From JAIRLS01 sp031551455 (GTDB lineage Bacteria; Bacteroidota; Bacteroidia; Bacteroidales; UBA4181), in assembly GCA_031551455.1 (NCBI GenBank), contig JAVBNP010000223.1, forward strand, positions 1 through 24,162: a stretch of 24,162 nucleotides of DNA. The letters are read 5' to 3'. A program made the position numbers and the translations under genes. How positions within the stretch are numbered: the first letter of the stretch is position 1; each line of letters starts with the position of its first letter. The notes beneath the pieces are model-generated. The model was not told where the DNA came from. It saw nothing but the letters and a program-made list of their open reading frames with translations, and did no database searches. Below are positions 23,660 to 24,162 of the stretch, in pieces.

Positions 23660-24162
23660 TCAAAACTTCAAATAAAATTCCTTTGTTAAATTTTTATATT
23701 CTTCGGTATAATCCTCCCGAGTTTCTTTTTCGATGCACAACGTATGTTCGGTTGTTTCGACGGCCGCTTTCGATAACTCGATAAGCATTCGCCGAACCGG
23801 TTTGGACGGAAGAGAACAAACATTGAGTATTCGTCGGACAAACATTCCGTACGAACGAGCTTTGTCGATCAACAATTGCGCTTCGGTCGGAGGAAGCACT
23901 ATCGCCAATATTCCGTCACGGGTAAGCAATTTTACCGAACCCGCCAACAAAGCGGAATGCGGCAAGCTGTCGCTGTGGCGGGCCGTATTGCGTTTCGCTG
24001 TCGGCGATTTAAGCGAATCGATAAAATACGGCGGATTGGCAATGATCAAATCGTAACGACACGTGCAATGATCGGCAAAATTTCGAAAATCATCGCAAAT
24101 AACCCGAATCCGTCCGGGCCACGAGCTGTTTGAAATATTCTGTTGTGCTTGTCGGCAAGCTT
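23660..24162 (-). CDS. trmN6: tRNA1(Val) adenine-N6-methyltransferase-like protein, N-terminus outside window
   Basis: The frame is open from the stop at 23660 to the right edge, giving 167 visible residues of an expected total near 235. It looks like a class I S-adenosylmethionine-dependent methyltransferase of the TrmN6/YfiC type, which methylates N6 of an adenine in tRNA. The visible part begins AQQNISNSSWPGRIRV (after the SAM-binding acidic strand) and contains the N6-adenine methyltransferase motif NPPY in LIIANPPYF. RHSDSLPHSALLAGSVKLL and VRRMLIELSK follow the family pattern. It sits directly upstream of the ubiA-family gene. An in-frame ATG-like start at 24049 would remove the SAM site and is not real. 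Confidence 0.85.
   Translation of the reverse strand, partial: ACRQAQQNISNSSWPGRIRVICDDFRNFADHCTCRYDLIIANPPYFIDSLKSPTAKRNTARHSDSLPHSALLAGSVKLLTRDGILAIVLPPTEAQLLIDKARSYGMFVRRILNVCSLPSKPVRRMLIELSKAAVETTEHTLCIEKETREDYTEEYKNLTKEFYLKF

Noticed and set aside
1..24162. CRISPR arrays, tRNA or rRNA genes, insertion sequences, integrase or phage genes.
   Set aside because: None was seen on reading both strands; the only tandem repeats are the coding BIG2 repeats.

Overview
The window looks like chromosomal DNA of a member of the Bacteroidota (Bacteroidales-like). The signs are a secreted protein ending in a type IX secretion (T9SS) sorting domain, a bacterial serine palmitoyltransferase (sphingolipid synthesis), several promoter-like sites matching the phylum's TAnnTTTG (-7) / TTTG (-33) consensus, poor Shine-Dalgarno sites, and a rimP-nusA-infB cluster whose IF-2 has the long Bacteroidota-type linker. 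I saw no rRNA, tRNA, CRISPR array, insertion sequence or phage gene. The layout is that of an ordinary chromosome with a few less common lineage-specific modules.

Left part (1-7245, all on the minus strand). A nucleotide-sugar cluster reads leftward: UDP-glucuronate decarboxylase, then rfbA, then rfbC, which is cut by the window edge. Upstream of it lies a two-domain signalling protein that joins a class III nucleotidyl cyclase domain with altered substrate-specifying residues to an HD hydrolase-like domain. Next is a large secreted protein with a clan GH-A-like glycosidase domain, four BIG2 Ig-like repeats and a T9SS tail. Then come a perfect 18-bp inverted-repeat terminator and a cold-shock protein gene.

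Middle (7246-16985). A plus-strand pair encodes serine palmitoyltransferase and a GNAT-like acyltransferase candidate, probably the first steps of sphingolipid/ceramide synthesis. It converges, with a 35-bp coding overlap, on a minus-strand pair: a conserved protein of unknown function, then a membrane protein built from two copies of a nucleoside-recognition/gate domain. A plus-strand metal-efflux unit follows: a small His-containing exported protein whose promoter sits right at its ATG, a structured intergenic region, a CzcA-type RND pump and its lipoprotein adaptor. No outer-membrane channel gene is present.

Right part (16986-24162, minus strand). The translation/transcription cluster rimP-nusA-infB has a strong consensus promoter and a leader hairpin before rimP. 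Upstream of it is a compact run trmN6-like (partial), ubiA-family prenyltransferase and 6-phosphogluconolactonase.

The most interesting leads are the cyclase-HD fusion, the sphingolipid acyltransferase candidate, the probably leaderless small gene of the metal-efflux unit, the internally duplicated gate protein with its unknown partner, and the repeated GKI motifs in IF-2. None is proven to be a new system from sequence alone.
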